Of a stretch of 28,783 bases of DNA, positions 15,939-24,424 are shown piece after piece. Every line of letters begins with the position of its first letter. The first letter of the stretch is position 1. Under the pieces are notes generated by a model. That model worked only from the letters and a program-made list of their open reading frames with translations. It was not told the DNA's origin and made no database searches. The position numbers and the translations under genes were made by a program. Source of the DNA: JAVWMQ01 sp036637375 (lineage in GTDB: Bacteria; Bacillota; Clostridia; Peptostreptococcales; Anaerovoracaceae); contig JAVWMQ010000023.1 of NCBI GenBank assembly GCA_036637375.1, positions 1 through 28,783 of the forward strand, read 5' to 3'.

Positions 15939-17740
15939 TGATAGAAATTAAAAACCTTTCAAAACAATACGGGAAAACTCTTATTTTAAACGAGTTTTCC
16001 CACCAAATCAGTAGTCGTGGCATTACATGCCTTTTGGGCGCTTCTGGTGTTGGTAAAAGTACATTATTTAATCTCCTTGCTGGATTTGATAGGGATTATA
16101 CTGGAGAAATTTTTGTAGAAGGACAAAACCTAGCCACCCTATCTCTGGAAGAAATCTCTGATTACAGAAATCACTGTATTGGATTCGTTTTTCAAGAGTA
16201 CAACTTGCTATCTGGTTACAGTGTTCTAGAAAACATTTTACTTGCAGCAATACTTAATAATGACAATAAGGAAGAAAACAAATTACGTGCATTGTCTCTC
16301 CTAAAACGCCTTGGCATAGAAGAGAAAGCAGATGAAAAAATCGAAAACCTTTCCGGTGGACAAAAACAACGTGTGGCAATTGCTAGAGCCTTAATTGGTA
16401 ATCCAAAGATAATTTTAGCTGATGAACCAACTGGTGCTCTGGATAGAAATACCGCCAACGAAACAATGAGGCTTCTTTCTGAACTAGCAGAGGAAATCCC
16501 TGTATTCATAATAACTCACGATCCCAAAATTTGTGACTTTGCAGATGAGGTCATTGCTATTGAAGATGGAAAATGTAAAGTCTTAAAAGAAAATCTAGGA
16601 AAGCATTTAGATGCTGTATCAAATCAAACAACTTTAGATTCACCATCAGTTCATATGCCAAAACTGGCTTTGCAAAACTTTAAAGTCAATATTAAATGTT
16701 TTTTGGGAATTGCACTTGCAATAACAATCGCTGTATGCTCTGTATTAATGTCTTTTTCTTCTCAAAACATAATTGATGACAAGATACGAAGTTTTGAAGA
16801 AAAAAATACTGCATTTGCCTGGGGGCAAGTTTCTTTGGATAAAGAGGCAAACAAAAAATCTTTGGTCCATATACTTAATAAGTCCGAACAAATAAAGTCG
16901 TATTACAATCAATATAGCGTTGATGCTAGCACCATTTCCTTTGGTAAAAACTCAATACATTTGCCACCAAAAACTTTTGGTGCAATATCTGCCGAAACTA
17001 TGAACATCGGAAATATGCCTATAAACGAAGAAGTTGCTATTACCCCAAGTCTTGCAAAGCAATTTGCTAAAGATATTCGAACCCTAATTGGCAAAAAAGT
17101 TGTTTTTAAATGTGGTAATTTTAATAAAGAGTTAACCATAAGTGGTATATTTAACGGCAGTTTTGATGACTATTACCTAAGCCCAGCTATCGAAAAAAAG
17201 CTTTATAAATCCATAGAGGCTAAAGGAAATCCTGTATCTATTTCTTACAAGGTAAAGGAATTTCATGATGTTTTGGACATTGAAAAGAAAATTTCCAAAA
17301 AAGGGTTTACTGTAATTACCGCCTCAAAGCAGACAGAAAGTCTAGAAGATGCGTTTACAAAGCTTCAAACTATATTCATCATTATATCTGTATTTATCTT
17401 GGCAATATCTCTCTTTATTTGTATCATGCTGCTAATTAGAATAGCTCGTATGCGTACTCGTGAGGTTGGACTTTTAATGGCTCTTGGTTATAAAAGCAAA
17501 CAAATCAAAAAATTGTTATTTTGGGAAAGTATGTTAACCTCTACACTTTCGGCCTCAACCACTACTTTGATTTTGCTTATTATTATGGCAATCTCTGGAA
17601 ACTTACCTATAAAAATTATTATTACACCAATTCAATTTGTCCTTAGTGTAATTAGCACCTTGCTTCTAGTTTGGTTTACCACTGGTTTTTACAATAGTAA
17701 GCTACTAAAAGTCGATCCAGCAGTTGCCCTAAGACAATAA
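15938..17740 (+). CDS. MacB-type ABC transporter, ATPase fused to FtsX permease (subunit 2)
   Basis: This is a 600-residue ATPase-FtsX fusion starting at 15938 in a TAATG overlap with the stop of subunit 1. An in-frame ATG at 15827 lies inside subunit 1 and is not used. The ATPase has Walker A GASGVGKST (34-42), Q-loop VFQEYNLL, signature LSGGQKQR (138-145), Walker B IILADEPTGALD and an ITHD H-loop. TM1 is near 285-305, followed by an extracytoplasmic domain of about 200 residues and three helices near the C-terminus. These include ARMRTREVGLLMALGYKSKQI, cut here at the conserved GLLMALG, a classic FtsX/MacB motif. It ends with DPAVALRQ, typical of the family. It probably pairs with subunit 1. 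Confidence 0.93.
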   Translation: MIEIKNLSKQYGKTLILNEFSHQISSRGITCLLGASGVGKSTLFNLLAGFDRDYTGEIFVEGQNLATLSLEEISDYRNHCIGFVFQEYNLLSGYSVLENILLAAILNNDNKEENKLRALSLLKRLGIEEKADEKIENLSGGQKQRVAIARALIGNPKIILADEPTGALDRNTANETMRLLSELAEEIPVFIITHDPKICDFADEVIAIEDGKCKVLKENLGKHLDAVSNQTTLDSPSVHMPKLALQNFKVNIKCFLGIALAITIAVCSVLMSFSSQNIIDDKIRSFEEKNTAFAWGQVSLDKEANKKSLVHILNKSEQIKSYYNQYSVDASTISFGKNSIHLPPKTFGAISAETMNIGNMPINEEVAITPSLAKQFAKDIRTLIGKKVVFKCGNFNKELTISGIFNGSFDDYYLSPAIEKKLYKSIEAKGNPVSISYKVKEFHDVLDIEKKISKKGFTVITASKQTESLEDAFTKLQTIFIIISVFILAISLFICIMLLIRIARMRTREVGLLMALGYKSKQIKKLLFWESMLTSTLSASTTTLILLIIMAISGNLPIKIIITPIQFVLSVISTLLLVWFTTGFYNSKLLKVDPAVALRQ

Positions 17741-17778
17741 AATTATTACTTAACAACATACAAAAGGAGAAACGTATT

Positions 17779-18459
17779 ATGAAAAAAATAATTGTTTTAT
17801 GTCTATTTTTGACAATAACATTAAGTCTTGCGTCTTGTGGCACTAATAATGTAGCGACACCTCAGCCTGATAACTCTGGTAGCGGAAATGCCTCATCAAA
17901 TCCAATTGAAGGTGCAACAAGTTCAGAAGGAACTGAAGCCGCATCAACTACAAGCACTATACCCGCTAAAGCGCCTGCTTACAAAGAATATAATTACACA
18001 TATATGGGATTTTCATTCATTTTACCCAAACAACTTCGTAATATGATTACAAGTGGAGAAGTGTGGACTCATCACAATGTTCAATGGAAAACAAAGGGTA
18101 CTGATTACGACTATGTTACAAAATTTTTCACACTAGCCCAAAAGGGAAACTTTGCCAAAGATGATTTTACTTCTCAAAAGGAATATGATAGTTGGCTTGC
18201 AACTACCAAGATGTTTGGTTCAATAACTGTTGTCAAAAGTGAATATCTAAAGAAGAACAAAATTAAAGCCATTACAAAGTGTGATAACAACGAAGTTATA
18301 GGCAAGTCCTCTGATGGAAAATATACATTTTATTTCAGTACAAATGAAGTAAAAAAAGTAACAAAATTATTCAAAAACACAAAGATAAAAACAAAGGATC
18401 CTGTTGAAATTCCAACAAATACTTGCGTATTTATCTATGAAGGGCCACACAAAAAATAA
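17779..18459 (+). CDS. Lipoprotein of unknown function in the redox/ABC operon
   Basis: The 226-residue protein has a basic MKK, a hydrophobic stretch and lipobox LASC (Cys20). A Ser/Thr/Pro/Gly-rich linker (about 21-66) comes next and then a folded domain (about 67-226) starting YNYTYMGFSFILP. I do not recognise the domain; it has several aromatic beta-like segments and one further Cys (ITKCDNN). It sits 38 bases after ABC subunit 2 with AAAGGAG before the ATG, and before the CLEC microprotein. It may be the external partner or sensor of the ABC pair, or a protein protected by the thioredoxin. Both ideas are inference from position. Confidence 0.8.
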   Translation: MKKIIVLCLFLTITLSLASCGTNNVATPQPDNSGSGNASSNPIEGATSSEGTEAASTTSTIPAKAPAYKEYNYTYMGFSFILPKQLRNMITSGEVWTHHNVQWKTKGTDYDYVTKFFTLAQKGNFAKDDFTSQKEYDSWLATTKMFGSITVVKSEYLKKNKIKAITKCDNNEVIGKSSDGKYTFYFSTNEVKKVTKLFKNTKIKTKDPVEIPTNTCVFIYEGPHKK

Positions 18460-18495
18460 TATAATAATACAAAATGTAGGAAGGATGTAACAATA

Positions 18496-18651
18496 TTGAA
18501 AACCAAAATTTTTATCAAATCCAACTGGCTCACACTAGTATTTCTCACACTTGGAACTGCTTTTTTAGTCCTAGGGATTGTACGCAAAGAATATATAATT
18601 GTTATGGAAAAAGCTATTAATATATGTTTGGAGTGTGTTGGCATTGGCTAA
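18496..18651 (+). CDS. CD1871A-type CXXC membrane microprotein
   Basis: This 51-residue protein starts at TTG (18496), with GGAAGG ten bases upstream. It reads MKTKIFIKSNWLTLVFLTLG, continues through a hydrophobic helix (about 11-28) and ends with KAINICLECVGIG. The C-terminal Cys-Leu-Glu-Cys motif after a single membrane helix is the hallmark of the CD1871A family, which is commonly encoded beside a 4Fe-4S membrane protein. The short length and TTG start hide it from many gene finders. Its stop overlaps the next gene's start by 8 bases, implying coupled translation. I infer that it relays electrons or forms a disulfide with the polyferredoxin or thioredoxin. The family function is not established. 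Confidence 0.8.
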   Translation: MKTKIFIKSNWLTLVFLTLGTAFLVLGIVRKEYIIVMEKAINICLECVGIG

Positions 18652-19513
18652 AATAAAAAATCAATCAGAAAATTCAAGACACCTATTTCAATTAATATGG
18701 GCTATTATTACTAATGGTTACCTCATTGGCTTTGTTCGTGGAAAGATTTATCAAGGTAAAATCAAAAATGTATGCGTACCTGGTATGAATTGCTACTCTT
18801 GCCCTGGTGCCCTTGGTTCTTGCCCTATCGGTGCATTACAAGCTACCATTGGAAGTTATGAATATAAATTTGCTTTTTATATAAGCGGTTTTATGATTTT
18901 GGTGGGCGCATTTATGGGGCGCTTTGTATGCGGATGGCTTTGTCCCTTTGGCTTAATACAAGAATTTTTAAACAAAGTTCCTCTGCCAAAAAAATTAAAA
19001 ATCAATGCTTTTAGAGGAGATAAGCAGTTGCGCTGGCTTAAATATATAATTCTTGTGCTGTTTGTAATTCTAATGCCAATGTTCATTACAGATATGATTG
19101 GCCAAGGATACCCTTGGTTTTGTAAGCTAATATGCCCTGTTGGTACATTGGAAGGTGGCATACCATTAGTTCTCCTAAACAATGCTCTCCGTAGCACTAT
19201 TGGATGGCTATATACATGGAAAATTGGAATTTTGATTTTCATAATCTTGCTTTCAATTGCTATTTATCGTCCTTTTTGTAAATACATTTGCCCTCTAGGA
19301 GCAATTTATTCATTATTTAATCGCTTTTCTATAGTTCAGTACTCTATAGACAAATCTAAATGTATAAACTGCAGTTCCTGTGCCAAGGGCTGTAGTATGG
19401 GTTGTGATCCTGTAAAAAATCCTAACCATTTAGAATGTATACGCTGTGGAAAATGCAAAAAAATCTGTCCACAAAGCGCTATTAACCAAACTTTATTTAA
19501 GAAAAATAGTTAA
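18644..19513 (+). CDS. NapH/YccM-like 4Fe-4S membrane protein
   Basis: This is a 289-residue polytopic membrane protein with many cysteine motifs. These are CVPGMNCYSCPGALGSCPIG (44-63), then CGWLCPFG, CKLICPVG and CKYICPLG at membrane borders, and two ferredoxin-type clusters at the C-terminus (CINCSSCAKGC with CDP, and CIRCGKCKKICP). NapH-type proteins move electrons across or within the membrane. I favour the TTG at 18644, with GGAG ten bases upstream (MAKIKNQSEN); a TTG at 18638 is possible. It overlaps the CLEC microprotein by 8 bases. As last gene of an operon that begins with an external thioredoxin, it could replace CcdA/DsbD as reductant source. Confidence 0.88.
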   Translation: MAKIKNQSENSRHLFQLIWAIITNGYLIGFVRGKIYQGKIKNVCVPGMNCYSCPGALGSCPIGALQATIGSYEYKFAFYISGFMILVGAFMGRFVCGWLCPFGLIQEFLNKVPLPKKLKINAFRGDKQLRWLKYIILVLFVILMPMFITDMIGQGYPWFCKLICPVGTLEGGIPLVLLNNALRSTIGWLYTWKIGILIFIILLSIAIYRPFCKYICPLGAIYSLFNRFSIVQYSIDKSKCINCSSCAKGCSMGCDPVKNPNHLECIRCGKCKKICPQSAINQTLFKKNS

Positions 19514-19519
19514 ATAAAC

Positions 19520-19566
19520 TAAAAAAGATATACCCTTTACTAATTAAATTAGTAAAGGGTATATCT
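19520..19566 (-). terminator. Long-stem terminator after htpG, between convergent units
   Basis: A perfect 19-base stem (19526-19544 with 19548-19566) encloses a 3-base loop. On the minus strand it is followed by six T and serves htpG, whose stop lies 27 bases away. Plus-strand transcripts of the redox operon reach the same hairpin but without a T tail. It may still stabilise their 3' ends. Confidence 0.88.
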
Positions 19567-19592
19567 ACAAGTTACCTTACATTAATACTACA

Positions 19593-21476
19593 CTACTTCA
19601 TAAGTGTGCAAATGTTATTCCCAAATTCAACTGGATCTGCAATTGGTAATCCTTCAATTAGCAGTGCTTGGTTGTATAGCAGGTCTGTAAATAATGCTAG
19701 CTTATCCTTATCATTTTGGTAAGCATCTTTTAACACTTCCAAGATGCTATGTTTGCCATTAATCTCAAGAACTCTCATTGCCTTTACACCTTGATTATCT
19801 GGCAAATTATTTAGTACCTTTTCCATTTCTAAGGAAATTTCACCTTTGGCAGTTAAGCAAACTGGATGAGATTTTAATCTTTGAGTAAGCTTAACCTCAG
19901 TCACCTTGTCCTTTAGGTGCTCTTTCATAAATTCAAGCATATCTTTGCTTTCTTCTGCCTGCTTGTTTGCGATTTCTTTTTCTTCTTCTGATTCAACAAT
20001 ATCTAAATCTTCACTTGAAATATTCTTGAATTCCTTGCCTTTGTACTCTCTAAGAGCCATTAATGCAAACTCGTCAACTTCATCTGTTAGATATAGGATT
20101 TCAAAACCTTTTTCCTTTAACATTTCTGTTTGAGGTAGTTTATCTATTTTATCTATGTCACTTCCTGTTCCGTAGTAAATTACACTTTGTTCCTCGCCCA
20201 TCTTTGTAACATATTCGTCAAGAGTTATTAGCTTCCCTTCCATTGAAGAATGGAATAAAAGTAAATCTTCTAATATATCTTTGTTCATACCAAAGTTTTC
20301 ATAAACGCCATATTTAAGTGGTACTCCGAAGTTCTTAAAGAATCCTTCGTATTTCTCTCTATCATTTTTCTGTAAAGCCAAAAGCTCTGATTTAATCTTT
20401 GATTCAAGTCTCTTTGCAATAGCCTTTAGCTGTCTATCATGCTGTAACATCTCTCTTGAAATATTAAGAGATAAATCCTGTGAATCTACTAACCCCTTTA
20501 CAAACCCAAAGTAATCTGGTAGTAAATCTGCACATTTATCCATGATTAAAACTCCAGATGAATAAAGCTGCAAGCCTTTTTCATAGTCCTTAGTATAGAA
20601 GTTCATAGGTGTTTTGGCTGGTACAAATAACAGCGCATTATAGCTTGATACACCTTCTACACTTGTGTGAATTACCTTTAGTGGGTCTTCAAAGTCATAG
20701 AATTTCTCCTTGTAAAAGTTATTATAATCTTCATCTTTTAGTTCACTTTTATTCTTTTTCCAAATTGGTACCATACTGTTTAATGTCTTTACTTCCTTAA
20801 CAGTTTCATACTCATCTTCTGTACCCTCTTTTAGTTTTTCCTGTGAAACCATCATATTAATTGGATATCTAATATAATCTGAGTACCTAGTAATCAGCCC
20901 TTTTATTTTGTATTCTTCCAAATAAGTTGAATAATTTTCGTCTTCTGTATCTGCCTTAATATGTAAAATAATTTCTGTTCCATGAGTTTTTTTGTCGCAA
21001 GGTGTAATTGTATATCCATCTGCTCCGTTTGATTCCCAAACAAATGCCTCATCACTTCCATACGCTTTTGAACTAACAGAAACCTTATCACTAACCATAA
21101 ATGCTGAATAAAATCCTACTCCGAACTGTCCGATAATATCTATTTCATCATTTGCCTCATTGTCATTTTTGAACGCAAGCGAACCACTCTTTGCAATTGT
21201 TCCAAGGTTTTTTTCTAGTTCTTCGCTAGTCATACCTATACCGTTATCGCTTATTACCAATGTGCGTTCTTCTTTATTTACTCCTATTTCTATAGCGAAG
21301 TCCTCTCTGCCTAATCCAGAAATATCATCAGTTAAACTCTTGTAATATAGCTTGTCAATTGCATCACTACTATTTGAGATTAACTCTCTCAAAAAAATCT
21401 CTTTGTGTGTATATATTGAATTAATCATTAAATCAAGTAGCCTTTTTGACTCTGCCTTAAATTGTTTTTTTGCCAT
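19593..21476 (-). CDS. htpG: Molecular chaperone HtpG (Hsp90)
   Basis: The 627-residue protein has the GHKL ATPase motifs of Hsp90: FLRELISNSSDAIDK (about 28-42), ISDNGIGMT and GQFGVGFYSAF. The middle domain follows (STEGVSSYNALLFVPA-like region, here TSVEGVSSYNALLFVP, and SLNISREMLQ with the conserved Arg). The C-terminal dimerisation domain is also present. HtpG is an ATP-driven cytoplasmic dimeric chaperone that helps refold client proteins under stress. GGGAG lies before the ATG. The promoter is followed by a CIRCE operator, so HrcA repression and heat induction are expected. It is a monocistronic unit bounded by a strong terminator. The length fits the family. Confidence 0.98.
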   Translation of the reverse strand: MAKKQFKAESKRLLDLMINSIYTHKEIFLRELISNSSDAIDKLYYKSLTDDISGLGREDFAIEIGVNKEERTLVISDNGIGMTSEELEKNLGTIAKSGSLAFKNDNEANDEIDIIGQFGVGFYSAFMVSDKVSVSSKAYGSDEAFVWESNGADGYTITPCDKKTHGTEIILHIKADTEDENYSTYLEEYKIKGLITRYSDYIRYPINMMVSQEKLKEGTEDEYETVKEVKTLNSMVPIWKKNKSELKDEDYNNFYKEKFYDFEDPLKVIHTSVEGVSSYNALLFVPAKTPMNFYTKDYEKGLQLYSSGVLIMDKCADLLPDYFGFVKGLVDSQDLSLNISREMLQHDRQLKAIAKRLESKIKSELLALQKNDREKYEGFFKNFGVPLKYGVYENFGMNKDILEDLLLFHSSMEGKLITLDEYVTKMGEEQSVIYYGTGSDIDKIDKLPQTEMLKEKGFEILYLTDEVDEFALMALREYKGKEFKNISSEDLDIVESEEEKEIANKQAEESKDMLEFMKEHLKDKVTEVKLTQRLKSHPVCLTAKGEISLEMEKVLNNLPDNQGVKAMRVLEINGKHSILEVLKDAYQNDKDKLALFTDLLYNQALLIEGLPIADPVEFGNNICTLMK

Positions 21477-21507
21477 TTAATCATCTCCCTTAATCTATTT
21501 TTATATT

Positions 21508-21534
21508 TTGGCACTCATACTAGTTGAGTGCTAA
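21508..21534. promoter_or_regulatory. CIRCE element (HrcA operator) of htpG
   Basis: TTGGCACTC (21508-21516), nine bases, then GAGTGCTAA (21526-21534) matches the CIRCE consensus TTAGCACTC-N9-GAGTGCTAA at all but one base. It sits between the promoter and the htpG start, so HrcA would block transcription or early elongation. Confidence 0.95.
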
Positions 21535-21541
21535 CAATAAT

Positions 21542-21570
21542 AATATACAACTCTATGTCCAAATCGTCAA
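21542..21570 (-). promoter_or_regulatory. Sigma-A promoter of htpG
   Basis: The minus strand has TTGACG (21570-21565), a 17-base spacer and TATATT (21547-21542), ending 7 bases before the CIRCE element. Confidence 0.77.
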
Positions 21571-21593
21571 CCCCTATTTCTTTGTTTTTTGCA

Positions 21594-21624
21594 CAAAAAA
21601 ACCAGGCACATAATATACCTGGTT
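21594..21624 (-). terminator. Intrinsic terminator after the diguanylate cyclase gene
   Basis: AACCAGG and CCTGGTT form a perfect 7-base stem (21624-21618 with 21606-21600) around 11 bases, followed on the minus strand by several T. It starts 5 bases after the stop codon. Confidence 0.82.
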
Positions 21625-21629
21625 CATTT

Positions 21630-22691
21630 TTACATCTTGCCAAATTTGACACAATTTTTACCACTATTTTTTGCATCATATAGCCCTTTATCTGCAATTG
21701 CAAACAATGTTTCCACTGTGATGTCTCTTATACCTTCAATCCAAGCTATTCCAATACTAACTGTAATTGCAAGACTTTGATCTCTAGCAATACTAAACTT
21801 GTGGCTTTCTATCTTGTTTCTAATTCCTTCTGCTTCTGCTTCAATTTCATCTCGTGTTATTTTTTCAAATAATACTGTAAACTCTTCGCCACCCCATCTT
21901 GAAACTAATTCTGGATTTTCTATACACGTTCCCAAAATTTCTGCAATTTCAGTTAAAACAATATCACCTGCATGATGTCCATATGTATCATTTACCTTTT
22001 TGAAATCATCAATATCTAACATTAAAATTCCTATTGGTCTATTCTCCTTTTGGAACACGACTCTTTCAATTTTTTCATCAAAAACAAGTCTATTAAACAA
22101 ACCTGTAAGCGGATCTATTCTAGATTTATTTCTATACATCTGCTGTGTTTTTATTAATTCTTTTTCGATTGTGCTTCTAATTACTTCAAGTAATATTCCC
22201 AGCATACAAAACGCTGAAAACATAACTGGAAACCTAAGTATAAATGAATTGCTATATTCATACGAAAGCATTGTACTGCCTGATTTAGTCCATACAAGGC
22301 AAGTTGCTATTATAAGCTGTAACCCACAAAACAAAGCACCTTTGGTAATTCCAAAACATAGAAACCCCATAACTGGCAATAGCATCATCCAAAATGGTGC
22401 AATTCCTCCTGGTCCTCCTATAACGAGGAATAGGGAAAAAATGAATACTAGGCAGCAGCCAAATAAAATCTCCATTATCCTAGCATATTTATCTGTAATG
22501 AAATTTACCAGCACATTAATAGCACATATAATCGCTAAACTCCCAGTGAGCCGAGCCATTTCAAATTCCTCATGAGTTATATTTATTGCAAAGACGCATA
22601 CGAATATGACTCCAATGATACATGAAATTAATAATAGTTGAACTCGCTCTCTTGAGTCTGGGTTAATCAAACTATTTTTAGTAATAAACAT
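21630..22691 (-). CDS. Membrane-bound diguanylate cyclase (GGDEF)
   Basis: The 353-residue protein has about six membrane helices (residues 18-175), a short coiled-coil linker and a C-terminal GGDEF domain (about 190-353). The GGDEF domain has DPLTGLFNR, DIDDFKKVNDTYGHHAGD with the metal-binding Asp, and the active-site loop RWGGEEF (265-271). It should make cyclic di-GMP from two GTP. The RxxD inhibitory site expected five residues before GGEEF is absent (NPEL there), so product inhibition is probably weak. The membrane part is not a named sensor that I recognise. AAGGAG precedes the ATG. It lies 76 bases after gltX on the same strand, with a terminator behind it. Confidence 0.92.
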   Translation of the reverse strand: MFITKNSLINPDSRERVQLLLISCIIGVIFVCVFAINITHEEFEMARLTGSLAIICAINVLVNFITDKYARIMEILFGCCLVFIFSLFLVIGGPGGIAPFWMMLLPVMGFLCFGITKGALFCGLQLIIATCLVWTKSGSTMLSYEYSNSFILRFPVMFSAFCMLGILLEVIRSTIEKELIKTQQMYRNKSRIDPLTGLFNRLVFDEKIERVVFQKENRPIGILMLDIDDFKKVNDTYGHHAGDIVLTEIAEILGTCIENPELVSRWGGEEFTVLFEKITRDEIEAEAEGIRNKIESHKFSIARDQSLAITVSIGIAWIEGIRDITVETLFAIADKGLYDAKNSGKNCVKFGKM

Positions 22692-22718
22692 AGTTACTCC
22701 TTAGACCTTTTCTCAACT

Positions 22719-22738
22719 GCAGCGTTCTCTTGCGCTGC
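22719..22738. other. Hairpin GCAGCG...CGCTGC between gltX and the cyclase gene
   Basis: A perfect 6-base GC-rich stem with an 8-base loop stands out in AT-rich DNA. No T run follows on either strand, so it is not a standard terminator. It might trim or partly end the gltX transcript. Confidence 0.3.
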
Positions 22739-22767
22739 CATAAATAATTTAGTAGTAATGTTTACTT

Positions 22768-24414
22768 CTATATAAATTTGTTTAATCTATCTCTTGTTCT
22801 TTGTTCTCCTAGTATCTGCTGAATCTCCCAAACATCTGGTGATTGACTTTTACCAACTATTGCAATTCTAATTACTGTACTGACATGTCCAACGTGTCCC
22901 TTGTACTCGTCTGGATTTTTTTTGAAGTCTTTTGGTTTTGCTGCATAGCCAAGGCTAGTTCCAAGCTCTCTAATTTTGTCAAACCACTGGCTTTGATCAT
23001 CACTATGGTCATAAGTTTCAAGGTAACCACCAATTATTGCCTTTATATCTTCTGCGCTTGTTTCTGCTGGCATTTCATCAGTAATATTGAAATAATCATC
23101 AAAGAAATAGCTGATAAACTCAAACATTTGACTTGCACAAACAAAGTCCTTTCTCGGTTTTTGCCCTTCCCTACCTAAATCCAAAATTGGAACTAAGTAG
23201 TCTTCTCTACCTTCTAAGATTGAAACGATTTCTGGCTTATAAGTTCTCGCCCATTTAATTAAGAATTCATACAAATCTTTTGCTGGAATTCTAACTAAAG
23301 TATCTTTTGAAACATCATTTAATTTGTTTAAGTCAAATAATGCCCCTGAGTTACTCATTTTTTCCATTGTAAACTTAAATTCTTCGCAAGGTAACTCTTT
23401 GTTTTCCATTCTCCACTCTTCATAGTTTGAGTTAAGAATAGTAAGTAGATACTCCCTTACTGCCTCTGGATGGTACCCCATTTCCTTGTAAAAATCTAAT
23501 GATAATTCAGGATCTTTTCTCTTACTTAATTTTCTTTTATTACCTTCTTCGTCTATTTTCATAAGCTGAGCTGTATGACAGTATACTGGTAGCTCAAAAC
23601 CTAGTTTCTCAAATAGTTCCACATGAATTGGCAATGATGAAAGCCATTCTTCACCTCTAACAACGTGAGTTGTCCTCATGAAATGATCATCAATAACATG
23701 GGCAAAATGGTAAGTTGGAATTCCTGTTGCCTTTAGTATTACAACATCTTGGAAGTTCTCTGGCATAGTTAAAGTTCCACGTATTCCATCTTCTACTGAA
23801 ATTATCTTTGCCTCTTCACCTTGCTTACCATCAGATTTAAGTCTAATTACATAAGGCATACCTTCATTGATTTTTTCTTTTATCTCTTCTAAAGTTAATT
23901 CTCTATTTAAGGCATATTTACCGTAAATACCAGGGTTCTCTTTGTTTGCTTCCTGCTCTGCTCTAACAGCAGCAATTTCGTCTTCTGTCATAAAACAAGG
24001 GTAAGCTATGCCTCTTTCAACTAGCTCCTTGGCAAAACACTGATAGATTTCTCCTCTCTCACTTTGAGAGTAAGGACCGTAATCACCCATATCGCCATCT
24101 TTAGTTGCTCCTTCATCAAATTTAATATCAAAAAATTCAAGGGCATCAATAATTGTAAAAACAGCACCCTCAACAAATCTCTTGTCATCTGTATCTTCAA
24201 TCCTCAAGTAAAATTTCCCACCACTTTGATGTGCTAATCTTTCATCTACAAAAGCTCCATATAAATTACCAAGGTGGATAAACCCTGTTGGTGAAGGTCC
24301 TAATCTTGTAACCATTGCACCTTCGCCTAATTCTCTAGCAGGAAAAATACTTTCATATTCTGCTGGTTTTTTTTCAATATGCGGAAATAATAATTCGCCT
24401 AATTCTTTGTTCAT
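22768..24414 (-). CDS. gltX: Glutamyl-tRNA synthetase (GltX)
   Basis: The 548-residue class I synthetase has its HIGH motif as HLGN (47-50) in RLGPSPTGFIHLGN and its KMSKS motif as KLSKR (295-299). The first 35 residues form the extension typical of a clostridial GltX type (MNKELGELLFPHIEKK). It charges tRNA-Glu. Many clostridial enzymes are non-discriminating and also make Glu-tRNA-Gln for GatCAB, but this cannot be read directly. It lies 10 bases after the racemase gene, with AAGGAGAGG before the ATG. It is therefore the last of a four-gene run with the NhaC-like antiporter, ATP-grasp ligase and Asp/Glu racemase, which links it to acidic amino acid supply. Confidence 0.96.
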   Translation of the reverse strand: MNKELGELLFPHIEKKPAEYESIFPARELGEGAMVTRLGPSPTGFIHLGNLYGAFVDERLAHQSGGKFYLRIEDTDDKRFVEGAVFTIIDALEFFDIKFDEGATKDGDMGDYGPYSQSERGEIYQCFAKELVERGIAYPCFMTEDEIAAVRAEQEANKENPGIYGKYALNRELTLEEIKEKINEGMPYVIRLKSDGKQGEEAKIISVEDGIRGTLTMPENFQDVVILKATGIPTYHFAHVIDDHFMRTTHVVRGEEWLSSLPIHVELFEKLGFELPVYCHTAQLMKIDEEGNKRKLSKRKDPELSLDFYKEMGYHPEAVREYLLTILNSNYEEWRMENKELPCEEFKFTMEKMSNSGALFDLNKLNDVSKDTLVRIPAKDLYEFLIKWARTYKPEIVSILEGREDYLVPILDLGREGQKPRKDFVCASQMFEFISYFFDDYFNITDEMPAETSAEDIKAIIGGYLETYDHSDDQSQWFDKIRELGTSLGYAAKPKDFKKNPDEYKGHVGHVSTVIRIAIVGKSQSPDVWEIQQILGEQRTRDRLNKFI

Positions 24415-24424
24415 TTACCTCTCC

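Noticed and set aside
22000..22575. Plus-strand open frame opposite the diguanylate cyclase
   Set aside because: It is antisense to a full GGDEF protein, with no motif or ribosome binding site.
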